DNA from: Flaccisagitta enflata
Taxonomy: Eukaryota > Chaetognatha > Sagittoidea > Aphragmophora
Direction of reading: 5' to 3'
DNA length: 64,000 nucleotides
Assembly (NCBI GenBank): GCA_965153355.1
Contig: OZ231126.1
Coordinates: 88,722,001 to 88,786,000, forward strand
This document shows, piece by piece, positions 1-11,639 of the stretch; position 1 is the first letter of the stretch; every line of letters begins with the position of its first letter. Position numbers and translations under genes: made by a program. Under the pieces are notes generated by a model. It was not told where the DNA came from. It worked only from the letters and a program-made list of their open reading frames with translations, and ran no database searches.

Positions 1-35
1 CCGCAAGCGACTGTTTTCCTTTCATCATTGCTATC

Positions 36-1440
<1,405 letters not shown>

Positions 1441-1791
1441 GCTTTTGAAATTCTACAATTTTTTTTATAAGAACGTCATTTTTTTTCACAGGCTTCATAT
1501 TCTTATTTTCAAGACCAAATGAAGCCTTCAATGTTCTTAGAGCGTTCTTAATTCTAAATACAATATTAACTATAGGAAACCTTATAATATACTATTACTC
1601 AATTATAGTAAATATATTTCTATCAAATACTGCTAAAACAAATGCTAATCATTAAAGTCTTTATTCAAAAATCATAAAATATCATATCAATTATACTAAA
1701 ATTCAAATGTTTTTCTAATGTTTTTTTGATTTTACCTTAAGACAGCGTGCCCATGACGCCAACGTTTAGGGTATCAAATTGGGTCAAAATA

Positions 1792-2045
1792 GAAACAAGC
1801 CCAAGAGGGCAACAGTCGCTTGCGTCTGGAAATGACAAACAAAAGAGTTCCTCCTATCAAGGCAACGCGATATGTATTGATACAATGTCGATACAATATT
1901 GATACAATATCGATACAATATTGGTACAATACAATACCCAAAAACACCCAAAAGCACCCAAAAATACCAGAAAATACCCAGAAGTACCCAAAAATCCTCA
2001 AAAATACCCAAAAATGTTTGAAAGTACCCTAAAGTACCTTTACAC
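1792..2045 (-). mobile_element. A2-subfamily element, reverse orientation
   Basis: Begins AACAAGCCCAAGAGGGCAAC with the far-end stem word CAGTCGCTTGCGTCTGG. It continues through GATACAATATCGATAC repeats and then ACCCAAAAATACCC repeats. The same order, inverted, occurs at 62218-62717, where the hairpin end is intact. In this copy the hairpin end is missing beyond about 2045. Confidence 0.6.
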
Positions 2046-2069
2046 AGTATAACATTGATCACTATTTCA

Positions 2070-2135
2070 CTTCGTTCTTCTCCGTTCTAGTCCGTTCCAG
2101 CTCCGTTCCAGATTCTAACTCCGTTCCAGCTAATG
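2070..2135. repeat. Degenerate CCGTTCCAGCT minisatellite
   Basis: Several imperfect copies of TCCGTTCCAG/TTCTAGTCCG. An inverted array of the same motif (GGAACGGAGCTGGAACGGA) is at about 27370-27480. Both arrays lie next to A2-like sequence, which suggests they travel together. Confidence 0.6.
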
Positions 2136-2218
2136 TCTCCTTTCTTCTCTGATCTGAATTCTGAAATGAAACTGCGCGAAGCTCCGTTGTTATCCAGGAT
2201 GGGTCGTTGGTTTAAACA

Positions 2219-2220
<2 letters not shown>

Positions 2221-2291
<71 letters not shown>
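2221..2291. repeat. (GA)n microsatellite
   Basis: About 35 uninterrupted GA units. It is followed by a short sequence (around 2294-2340, AACTTAGCCACTAGGTAGC) that recurs in diverged form at 2495-2530, so a small direct duplication flanks the purine stretch. Confidence 0.95.
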
Positions 2292-2295
<4 letters not shown>

Positions 2296-2639
2296 TTTAT
2301 GGCCACCAACTTAGCCACTAGGTAGCTAGATTTAGGTACGAACGAGCATGCATTTATAGCTAGTTTAAACAATCCGCTAGTTTAAACAATCGGCTAGTTT
2401 AAACAATCGGCGCAGACAGAGACAGACAAAAAGATAGAAACAGAGATAAAAAGATAGAGACAGAGACGAAGGAGAAGAAAGAATGGGTTTTTTGCCATCA
2501 ACTTAGCAACTAAGTAGCTAGATTTTGGTACAGCAAAGGAGTGTTTGGTTTTTTTAAAAAGATGTTTTAATAATATTGATATCATTTAGCTATTAGCTGT
2601 TGATTTTATTATTTTTATATGCTTCATGAGTATCATAAC

Positions 2640-3300
2640 TTTTATCTTATTACTTGTTTTTTAATCATCTTATTAAGTTTTAAATACACACAAATAATAA
2701 GTTATCTTAGATCATATTAAGTTATTCTAAGTTATTTTAAGTTGTTTTAAATCATTCTAAATCATTTTGAGTCATTATTGTTGTCTTAGTCAATATAGTC
2801 CATTATATTATTTTAAGTCATTTTAAATTGTCTTAAATTATTTGAAGTCATTTAGAGTCATTCTTAAGCGCTGAAAAAACTACAATTAAGAGGGTCAATT
2901 TCTTAACTTTAATCTTGCACACGATTTAAAGGTGTTGGCTTAATTTTTTTGTAATTTCTCTATTTTTTTTTGGTACTCTTTTTTTTTTTAAACACTATTC
3001 CTTTCTTTTTTTTTTAGTTGAAGACACGCAACTCAAAAATATTACCTATATTTCTGCTCACTCATCCCTGTCAAGGGGGAATATAATTTTTTTAAAACTT
3101 TTTCTTTTTGCTCATTCTCCATTTGATATTTTTTCTTTTCAAATTTTTTCTTTCTCTCTTTCTCCACCTTTTTTTAGTCGCATATTACGTGACTTTAGAT
3201 TCTGCTTTATCTGTCGATTGATTGGTCTGTTTGTCAACCTATTCTTTTTTTATTTTTCCACAATATGTTGTGTAAGAATATTGCTAGTTTAACCATTGCT
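2640..3300. repeat. A2-like remnants with AAGTCATTTT core and two hairpin ends
   Basis: From 2640 to 2900 the sequence is a loose series of TTAAGTCATTTTAAAT-like words, the core seen in the A2 copy at 33677-33883. The far end is recognisable as TTGCACACGATTTAAAGGTGTTGGCTT near 2910-2945 in two parts. Hairpin ends then occur at 3016-3034 (AGTTGAAGACACGCAACTC) and from 3176 (AGTCGCATATTACGTGACT), both after T-runs. All are truncated or decayed. Confidence 0.5.
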
Positions 3301-4247
3301 AGAATAGGTAGAATTTCTGTATTTTTGAGCTTTTTGAGCTTGATAGCCAAATTTGTTTAAGGAATTAAGTATCCTTTCATTAGGTTACAAAAAAAAAATG
3401 AAGTTAGGAGAATAGAATTAAAGTAACAAAAATTAATCCGCCAGTTAAGTCAGGTTTGCTCTGAAAGTACTGTATATTAATCAGTTTTTTTATATCAACA
3501 AAATGTGTTTTGACAAATATCATTAATCATATTCATTTTTTTAATAAAACATTATTTAGATACTAATCTAAATATTAGCGAAAAAATCTTAGACACATTC
3601 TTTTTTATTCAAGTACCAAGTTTATAAGAACATCAAGGCTTTAAATGGCTCTAAAATTAAGAACATTTTAAGAACACACAAAGGCTTCAAATGCTGAACA
3701 TTTGAATTTTATTATAATTGAAATGATATTTTATAATTTTTAGATAAATATCATGAAAATATCCTTAGATTTTAATAATTGACATTTGTTTTAATAATAT
3801 TTAAAAAAAATAAATTTAGTATAATTGAGTAATAGATTACTATAAGATTTTTTATAGTTTATATAGTATTTTGAAATTAAGAACGTCCTAAGAACATGGA
3901 AGGCTTCATTTGGCCTTGAAAATAAAAACATGAAGCCTTCGAAAAAAAAATGAAGTTCTTATAAAAAAAAATGTACTTTCTGGATACTTTTTGGGGTTCC
4001 TTTAGCTACTTGGCCGCCACTACATTTGGCGACTGAGATCTTCACCTCCTCGCGCTCCTCCTTTTCCGACTCTTCCCCTCTGCGTTAGTTAGTGGTTATT
4101 ATTCCTCTTCCTCATTAAGACCAGACGTAAACAAACTTAGCTTCCAGCTCGATAGTACGGCGATGACAGCTGGCAAGTGTTCACTGTTCAGTCTGCAGTC
4201 AGGGTGGTGACGTAAAGGAAAACCAAACACAGAAAGAACTGGCTACC

Positions 4248-4255
4248 TATATATA
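4248..4255 (+). promoter_or_regulatory. Possible TATA box
   Basis: TATATATA sits in a unique, relatively GC-rich stretch (about 4010-4280) that lacks the repeat families seen elsewhere. It lies 30 bp upstream of the ATG of the candidate first exon. That would leave a very short 5' leader, which is a weakness. The motif alone is common in AT-rich DNA. Confidence 0.25.
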
Positions 4256-4284
4256 CCGCTTACCGTAAAAGTAACCCCTAGAGG

Positions 4285-4375
4285 ATGAACGAAACATTTT
4301 ATCATTTTCTTTTTTATTTCTTATTTGTTATTAAAGCGAAAGGGATACCGGCTAAATATCAAACTCATTACGGAG
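4285..4375 (+). CDS. Candidate first exon of a secreted or membrane protein
   Basis: The ATG opens a frame whose residues 4-16 are strongly hydrophobic (TFYHFLFYFLFVI) and are followed by KAKGIPAKYQTHYG, a layout like a signal peptide. After 30 codons plus one base the frame meets a perfect donor, GGAG|GTAAGT at 4376-4381, so the intron would be phase 1. The upstream 250 bp is free of recognised repeats. No downstream exon was found on this strand, the mature protein is unknown, and the homology is not recognised. The signal-peptide reading is inference from composition; chance is possible for so short a frame. Confidence 0.35.
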
Positions 4376-4601
4376 GTAAGTTCGCAAAGGTGCTTGTGTG
4401 CTGGTGTACATGCGTGTTTCAGAGACGGCTGAATTGTCATCATGCTCTATTGATCAATCTGTTTGCCCGTGAGTGTATGTGTGGTAGTAATTACGACACT
4501 GGCTTGCTAGGTGTAGGAGACGGCCGGACATATGTAAGAACATATTCCAGGTTTTTTTTTATGCTACACTGCCCCGATACTGAATTAATACAGCTTACTC
4601 T

Positions 4602-4735
4602 GACCCTACCCTTTAACCTTTCCTCACTCCCTACACCTTAACCCAACCCTGCAACTAAACCCTACCCTGCCCCTAAACCCACCCCTACCTGTAAACTCAA
4701 CCCTACCACTAAAATCAACACAACCCCCAAACCCT
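4602..4735. repeat. Degenerate CCCTAA/CCCTAC-like tract
   Basis: A C-rich strand with repeated ACCCTACC, TAACCC and TAAACCC words, resembling decayed telomere-type repeat. The 18-bp minisatellite at 5291-5808 carries the complementary flavour (TTTAGGGGTAGG). There is no exact hexamer array, so this is not a telomere end. Confidence 0.5.
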
Positions 4736-5037
4736 ACTTGTCTGTTCCCCCCCCCCCACCCCATCCATCCATCGATACGTAATGATCTTTTCAGAAAATT
4801 CGCATTTCCGCCCTGGCTCTGCGCCCTGTTTGCGACTTACATAACCCCGTGTTTCTTGAAAAGGTCGAGGAAGCCTCTGTCTTGATGCGGAATTGGAAGT
4901 CCGGAAATTCAATTCTTTCCAATTTTCTCCTCCATTTTAGTTGCTCGAGAAGAAAAACGGCTAATTACGGGATTTCATTCTGACTTGAAAGTGAACATCT
5001 TCGTCGTAACCATTTTATCTCAGGTGAGAGAAAGAGA

Positions 5038-5170
5038 GAGCGAGAGCTCAAGCACAAGCGTGAGCACGAGCGAGAGCTCAAGCACAAGCGTGAGCACGAG
5101 CGGGAGCTCAAGCACAAGCGTGAGCACGAGCGAGGGCGCGAGCATGAGCGAAAGCACAAGAGCGTGAGCG
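5038..5170. repeat. ~30-bp minisatellite
   Basis: About four copies of a unit containing GAGCTCAAGCACAAGCGTGA, ending in diverged GAGCGAGAGC-like words. The Ser/Thr-rich frame through it has no other coding support. Confidence 0.85.
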
Positions 5171-5290
5171 AGCGAGTGGTTTCAGTTTACAGGAGGACCT
5201 TACTGACATGAAATTCTTTTCTGAGAGGGCGTCACTTAATTCTTTTTCTACCCTAACTGTTTCTTTGCAAGAAATTTATGTTCTCAAAAG

Positions 5291-5808
5291 TAGGTTTGAG
5301 TTTAGGGGTAGATTTGAGTTTAGGGGTAGATTTGAGTTTAGGGGTAGGTTTGAGTTTAGGGGTAGGTTTGAGTTTAGGGGTAGGTTTGAGTTTAGGGGTA
5401 GGTTTGAGTTTAGGGGTAGGTTTGAGTTTAGGGGTAGGTTTTGAGTTTAGGGGTAGGTTTGAGTTTAGGGGTAGGTTTGAGTTTAGGGGTAGGTTTGAGT
5501 TTAGGGGTAGGTTTGAGTTTAGGGGTAGGTTTGAGTTTAGGGGTAGGTTTGAGTTTAGGGGTAGGTTTGAGTTTAGGGGTAGGTTTGAGTTTAGGGGTAG
5601 GTTTGAGTTTAGGGGTAGGTTTGAGTTTAGGGGTAGGTTTGAGTTTAGGGGTAGGTTTGAGTTTAGGGGTAGGTTTGAGTTTAGGGGTAGGTTTGAGTTT
5701 AGGGGTAGGTTTGAGTTTAGGGGTAGGTTTGAGTTTAGGGGTAGGTTTGAGTTTAGGGGTAGGTTTGAGTTTAGGGGTAGGTTTGAGTTTAGGGGTAGGT
5801 TTGAGTTT
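5291..5808. repeat. 18-bp minisatellite, about 29 copies
   Basis: The unit is GGGTAGGTTTGAGTTTAG. The first copies carry GGGTAGATTT instead, and one copy near 5430-5440 has an extra T that shifts the frame. Because 18 is divisible by three, all frames stay open and give artificial hexapeptide repeats (such as FEFRGR or LSLGVG). The near-identity of the copies indicates recent expansion. Confidence 0.97.
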
Positions 5809-6023
5809 ACCAGACGCTGCATGCATCAGTTTCCTTCTTGTATCATAATCATCATTATCATTATCGTTGCATTATCAGCAATTTTATTTGCCCTCCTTTT
5901 TCACGCCCCTCATCCATTTTCAGTTGCAAATTTACGGTTCTACGTCTTGCGTGCAAGGATCGTGATGCTCCGAAAGAGTCGCCCGGGCTCCATCAAGATC
6001 AGGTTTGAATAATTTCGAGAAAT

Positions 6024-6024
6024 C

Positions 6025-6110
<86 letters not shown>

Positions 6111-6320
6111 CTTACTCTCTCTTACTCTCTCTTACTCTCTCTTACTCTCTCTTACTCTCTCTTACTCTCTCTTACTCTCTCTTACTCTCTCTTACTCTCT
6201 CTTACTCTCTCTTACTCTCTTTTACTCTCTTTTACTCTCTTACTCTCTCTTACTCTCTTACTCTCTTACTCTCTTACTCTCTCTTTCTCTCTCTCTCTAT
6301 CTTTCTCCCACTCTCTCTCT
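6024..6320. repeat. (CT)n followed by (CTTACTCT)n
   Basis: Pure CT runs to about 6095. It becomes an 8-bp unit CTTACTCT repeated some 17 times with minor variants, then CT-rich sequence to 6320. Confidence 0.95.
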
Positions 6321-6446
6321 CCCCGTCCCTAACTCTCGAACTGAGAAGTATACGCTGGTGATGCCGCGCTTGTATGTGGGGTTTTGCGCCACTGCCCACC
6401 TGTCTGCAAAAATACTATAACCTCGTGTTACTTTTTAAATCAGGGG

Positions 6447-6661
6447 TTAAACTGTCTGGCGTTGTCTCGAAGACCCTAAAAGCATTGTCTGACAAGGACG
6501 CAGCAATCTTATGCTTCCACAACCAAAACAAAAAGAAGGCGGATTCTCATTTGGGACAGCTTCGGCAGCCATACCATAGATACGGTCAAGCTGCTGTCGA
6601 CCGCGACTTCAATTCTGACTTCGCTGTCATCCCTGGCGGCTGCACCAAAAAAGTCCAGGTT
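6447..6661 (+). pseudogene. Decayed Tigger/pogo-like DDE transposase fragment
   Basis: Two frames carry consecutive pieces of a DDE_1-type transposase. At 6537-6596 the frame reads ILIWDSFGSHTIDTVKLL, matching the family's WDxFxxH block that holds the second catalytic Asp. At 6605-6661 another frame reads NSDFAVIPGGCTKKVQ, matching the conserved AVIPGGLT...Q segment that follows it. A frameshift separates them between about 6590 and 6605. The fragment stops where the E-family palindrome begins at 6678, and no continuation (PLD, third catalytic residue) was found past the palindrome's other end at 11004. It is therefore truncated and non-functional. The family call rests on motif recognition. 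Confidence 0.7.
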
Positions 6662-7493
6662 GTTATTTCAGGCGTTATCGGGAAAAAAGTCGAAGTCAGT
6701 CTTCGACTTTTTGACATATTCGAGAGAAACAGGGTTTTCATTTTCTTATGGGAAAGTTGTGGGTCTCCTAGGGGCGAATGAGCCCTCCAATGAAACTGAT
6801 AGGGTAAGTAAATTGGATAATTCTCCTTCATTTGGCGCCAAGCAGAATGCTATACGACAAATATTTTTTGCGCTATGATTTTTTAAAGATTTATTTACGA
6901 AAAATTCGAATAAATTTTTTTTCAATTTTTTTTTTTTGTGTAGGCTTAAGTAAGGAGTGTATTCATGTTTACTTGAGCATGCAAATACAAAAAAGCTTCA
7001 AAATTACAGTCGACTGGGACTGTAATTTTGAAACTCTTGTCAAATGCCGACAGAAGATGCGAAAAAAATTTAAAAATTTCCAAAAAAAATTTCCAAAAAA
7101 AAAAATATAGATCATGCTTAGCATAAAACATGAAATAACCCGTGACCTAATAATAATAGCATCAAACATATAATTGCAGACAGACAATAATCCTCGAGGT
7201 TATGAAACAAATATCACTCACCAAGTCAAAGAATAATTGTCCTCTGCAAGATTATCCTCCGCAAACACAAGTGAAACAAGACCAAGTGATCGGCTTTTCC
7301 CTGCGGTTTATTTGGAGCATAAAATTTTTTGAAAATTTGTTTTTTATTTTCTTCCAAAAATTTTTAAACCAAATTTTCGAGAAAAAAAATTTCAAAACAA
7401 AAATTTCAAAAAAAATTTCAAAAAAAAAAAATTTCAAAAAATTTCAAAAAAAAAATTTTTCAAAAAAATTTTTCAAAAAAAATTTTCAAGTTA

Positions 7494-7815
7494 ATGACAG
7501 TAGTTGAAGGTGATGACAGTAGTTGAAGGTGATGACAGTAGTTGAAGGTGATAACAGTAGTTGAAGGTGATGACAGTAGTTGAAGGTGATGACAGTAGTT
7601 GAAGGTGATGACAGTAGTTGAAGGTGATGACAGTAGTTGAAGGTGATGACAGTAGTTGAAGGTGATGACAGTAGTTGAAGGTGATGACAGTAGTTGAGGG
7701 TGATGACAGTGGTTGAGGGTGATGACAGTAGTTGAAGGTGATGACAGTAGTTGAAGGTGATGACAGTAGTTGATGGTGATGACAGTAGTTGAAGGTGATG
7801 ACTGTAGTTGAAGAA
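7494..7815. repeat. 19-bp minisatellite, about 17 copies
   Basis: Unit GATGACAGTAGTTGAAGGT. The inverse-orientation counterpart at 25131-25535 has the same unit with ATCAT in place of CATCA. Because 19 is not a multiple of three, the peptide repeats only every 57 bp; it is not coding. Confidence 0.97.
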
Positions 7816-7899
7816 TGAAGATGAATCTTGAAATCCATGTTGGCAAACCTTAAGAAAAATCAAAATGTAATGAATGAGCAAGTAAAAAAATTCATCAAC

Positions 7900-9300
7900 T
7901 CCAATCCTTTATATAAATTGCCTAAGTAATAGTAAGATTAATACATAAATAAGCTAATATCTCATAAACCAGACTGCAAATATAATTCGAATTTTGCAGG
8001 GGCTGTTCAATTAAAATCCTTTACCTGTATACCAAATTGAAAAAAAAAATTCACACACCTTTACTACCCTTTGCCTAATTAAACTGCCTAAGTCCTAGCA
8101 ACATATTATTACTTTAATAAGCTAATATCTCATTAACCAGACCTCAGATTTAATTCAAATTTTGCAGGGGCTGTTAAATTGACATTCTTTACTTGTATAA
8201 CAAATCAAAAAAAAATTCACATAGTTTTACTACCCTCTACCTATGTAAATCGCCTAATTCCTAGTAACATATTACTAAATAAATAGATAAGCTAATATCT
8301 CCTACCACAGACCTCAGATTTAATTCGAATTTTGCAGGGGTTGTTTATTTAGTACCCTTTACTTGTATACCAAACTAAAAATAAATTCATATACTTTTAC
8401 TACCCTCTACCTATGTAAATTGCCTAAGTCCAGTAAAATATCACTACAAAAATAATAGGCAAAGGGTAGTAAAAGTTTATGAATTTTTCTGAAAATTGGT
8501 ACACAAGCTCCCATTGACATAAAAACAACACTGGTAAAGTTTCATCAACTTCTGAGGCCTGGTTCAGAAGATATGAGAGGGTTTGACACAGACAGACAGA
8601 CAAACAGAGTACAGACTACGTATCACTGCTACTTCATAGTCACCGACGAAAACTGTTCGTCGGGGACAAAAAATCAGAATGTAATAAATGAGATAGTAAA
8701 AGAATTCCAACTCCAATCCTCTATAGAAATTGCTAAAGTCCTAGTAATATATTACTACATTAATAAGCTAATATCTTATAAACCAGACTTCAGATTTAAT
8801 TCGAATTTTGCAGGGGCACTTCAATTAATATCCTTTACTTGTATACCAAATTAAAAAAAAAAGAATTCACATAACTTTGCTACCCTTTGCCTATGTAAAC
8901 TGCCTAAGTCATAGTAACATATTACTACATAAATAAGCTAATATCTCATAAACCAGACTTCAGATTTAATTCGAATTTTCCAGGGCTTATTTATTTACTA
9001 CCCTCTACATGCTTATCAAATTAGAAAAAAATTCACATACCTTTACTACCCTTTGCCTACGTAAATTGCCTAAGTCCTAGCAACATAATACTACATAAAT
9101 AAACTAATATCTCATAAACCAGACTTCAGATTTAATTCGAATTTTGCAGGGGTTGTTTATTTACTACCCTCTACTTGTATACCAAATTAAAAAAAAATTC
9201 ATAAACCTTTACTACCCTCTACCTATGTAAAACGCTTAAGTCCCAGCTAAATATTACTACAAAAATAATAGGCAAAGGGTAGTAAAAGTTAATGAATTTT
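7900..9300. repeat. Eight ~165-bp tandem units in two blocks of four
   Basis: Each unit carries TGCCTAAGTCCTAGTAACAT, then ATAAGCTAATATCTCATAAA, then TTTAATTCGAATTTTGCAGG. TGCCTAAGT-type words start near 7920, 8087, 8249, 8422, 8732, 8901, 9066 and 9233. The fourth unit of each block changes into a sequence with AGGCAAAGGGTAGTAAAAG and the F end. Confidence 0.9.
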
Positions 9301-11006
9301 TTTGAAAATTGGTGCACAAGCTCCTATTGACCTATAAACAACACCAGCAAAGTTTCATAAAATTCTGAAGTCTGGTTCCAAAAATATCAAGGGTTTTAAA
9401 CAGACAAACAGACAGACACACAGACAGACAGACAGACTACACATCACTGCTACTTCATAGTCACCGACGAAAACTATTTGTCGGGGACAAAAAAAATGTT
9501 TATGAGCACAGCTGCTCATCTGTTTGGGCGTTATTGAGCATTTTAGCTCATTTAGCTCCTTTAGCTCATTCAATTCTTTCTGATTTCAAATACAATTAAT
9601 GAATAAATATTTTCATACTTGTTTAAGCAAGCAAATAAAAAATCATGTCAGTGAGCAAAGCTGCTAATCCGTGAGGGTGTTTTAAGTATTTTAGCTCATT
9701 TAGCTCATTTAGCTCGCTCTTTTTCTCTAATTAAAGATAGGATAAATAAATTAATGTTTTGCTTTAAGCATGCAAATACAAGAAAGCATGTCAGTGAGCA
9801 AAGCTGGTTGTCTGGTTGAATTATTTTGAATATTTTAGCTCATCCAGCTCATTTGGCTCAGCTCTATTTTTCTCTGATTTTCAGTGCAATCAATACATAC
9901 AATTACTTTCAATTTGATCTAATAGATAAAAAAGATTTCAATGACTGAAGACAAAAGCATGGTGAAAAGTGACCAATGCTTATGACTTTTTTCCTCACGG
10001 CGACAGCCGCCATTACTGGTAAAGTTGAGTATTCCACTCGCCCCCTTCCCCCCCCATGGGGGGGGGAGAATAAAATGTAGAGAATAAAATCTGGAGATGG
10101 GGAAAAAAAATCAAAAGCTTGGAAAAAGAAATTTTTTGAAGATTTTGCACTTTTGGTACTACCAAAAGGTAAAATTTAATTACCAGTAATGGCGGCTGTC
10201 GCCGTGAGGAAAAAAGTTGTAAGCATAGGTCTTTTTTCACCAAACCTTTATCTTTAGTCACTGCAAATCTTTTTTTCGATTAGATCAAATCAAGAGCAGT
10301 TGTATGTATTGATTGCAAAAAAAAAAAAAAACAGAGAAAAAAAGGACTGAGCCAGATGAGCTAGATGAGCTAAAATGCTCAAAATCATTCAACCAGACAA
10401 TCGGCTATGCTCACTGACATGTTTTTTTTATTTTTACATGCTCCCATCAAAACACTTATTTATCCCATTAAAAATCAGAAAAAAAAAAGACTGAGCTAAA
10501 ATGCTCAAAAACACCCTCACAGATGAGCAGTTATGCTCACTGATATGCTTTTTGTATCTGCTTTCTTAAACATGTATAAAAATATCTATTCATTTATCAC
10601 ATTTAAATAAAAAAAGAAACTGAGCTAAATGAGCTAAATGAGCTAGAATTCTCCTCACAGATTAGCAGTATCTCATAAACATGTTTTGTTGTATTTGCAT
10701 GCTCAAACAAACATAGATACACTCCTTTTTTGATCCTATTCAAAATAAAAAAAAATCGAAAAAAATTCAATTCGCAATTTTTGTAAATAAATCTTTAAAA
10801 GATCATAACGCGAAAAATATTTGTCGTAGAGCATTCTGCTTGGCGCCAAATGAAAGAGAATTATCAAATTTACTTACTCTATCAATTTCATCGGAGGCCT
10901 CAATCAGCCAAAAGAGACCCGTAACTTCCGCATAAGAAAATGAAAACCATGTTTCTCTCGAATATGTCAAAAAGTCGAAGACTGACTTCGACTTTTTTCC
11001 CGACTA

Positions 11007-11593
11007 ACCATGCCAAAGAAAAAAATTGCACACCGACCTTTAAACACACGCCCCATCGCTCTCTGTATGGTAAACTATCATAAAATCAGTGACCGTTAGA
11101 AAAATATTCAAAACTTCTTTAACACTAGACCAAGCAGAATGTAGTAGCTTTTTTTTGTTTTGAAATGACAACTAAATGAAGTTAATAACTCCACTTCCCT
11201 CAAAACCAATCAATCAATCATAAGAATTTTCCTCTTTTACTGACCTAAATTCAAAAAAATTCATGAGGGAAAAAAGAATTTAGAAAATTGTCTTCAAAAT
11301 GGCGCCAAGCAGAAATTTGCAACTTAATCCGTTTAGAAGTTATGATTAAATGAAAGTGAATGGTACAGTTCAAAGGGATGTGTGAAATCACTCTTTCTGG
11401 CAGTAAGCAGAATTGACATTTTTACTTCATATCATTGTAGTTTCTAAAGTTTTTGAGCTACAATGCTCTGACACCACTCAATTGATAGATTTTTTTAAGC
11501 TCTTTAAAATGCTCACTGATTTTTTATAGTTTCACCTCCTATGAACGAACCAAGAGTCGTCAAAAAGTTGTGCAATTTTTTTTTTGGCATGGT
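11007..11593. mobile_element. TA-flanked inverted-repeat element (587 bp)
   Basis: Ends ACCATGCCAAAGAAAAAAAT and ATTTTTTTTTTTGGCATGGT form terminal inverted repeats of about 26 bp. TA lies immediately outside both ends (11005-11006 and 11594-11595), as expected for a Tc1/mariner/pogo-type target duplication. The left TA abuts the E palindrome. No coding capacity. The interior contains AAGCAGAAT boxes like those of family E. Confidence 0.7.
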
Positions 11594-11639
11594 TACAACA
11601 CAATATAACACTATCTGAACCTTTATAATGTTTTATTGC

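Larger units (their letters stand above)
1463..3972. mobile_element. Foldback pair (family G arms) around 2.5 kb
   Basis: The AT-rich arm at 1463-1715 (TTATAAGAACGTCATTTTTT, then AAGCCTTCAATGTTCTTA) reappears inverted at about 3640-3972, where the end reads AATGAAGTTCTTATAA. Both arms share ACTCAATTATA-type stretches. Similar ends recur at 25963-26295, 28270-28360 and 43520-43640, so this is a repeat family. The arms are diverged. The interior holds an A2 element, a GA microsatellite and other fragments, so nested insertion is likely. No transposase frame is present. Confidence 0.55.
6993..9495 (+). mobile_element. F-family element, 2.5 kb, nested in the E palindrome
   Basis: The left end is a hairpin, GCTTCAAAATTACAGTCGAC paired with GACTGTAATTTTGAA (6993-7032). 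The right end is CCGACGAAAACTATTTGTCGG followed by GGGACAAAAA (9464-9492). In order it contains A/T homopolymer sequence (7320-7490), a 19-bp minisatellite (7494-7815) and about 165-bp tandem units (7900-9300). A related copy in reverse orientation is at 24297-25962. The duplicated end at about 8640-8672 shows that the right ~815 bp was tandemly duplicated. No transposase frame is present. Confidence 0.75.
6678..11004. mobile_element. Dimeric (head-to-head) E-family palindrome
   Basis: The left arm has a terminal hairpin (GGAAAAAAGTCGAAG...CTTCGACTTTTT) at 6680-6712 and an inner box GGCGCCAAGCAGAATG near 6834. The right arm repeats both in inverse order at about 10838 and 10968-11001. The inner ends, each with a GGCGGCTGTCGCCG-like hairpin and GGAAAAAAGT, face each other at 9985-10020 and 10182-10215 across a ~160-bp G-rich spacer. 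Between the arms run matching words such as TTAGCTCATTTAGCTC (9541-9860 against 10350-10650). The left arm alone is interrupted by the F element at 6993-9495. Confidence 0.8.

Noticed and set aside
4602-4735. Telomere end
   Set aside because: The CCCTAA-like words are degenerate and internal, and ordinary sequence continues on both sides.
5253-6012. Long open frames with hexapeptide repeats (FEFRGR, LSLGVG, LPLNSN)
   Set aside because: The 18-bp unit keeps all frames open. The repeats appear in several frames on both strands, which argues against selection for any protein.
7460-7881. His/Ser/Thr repeat frames
   Set aside because: Product of a 19-bp minisatellite inside an F element; open in three minus frames at once.
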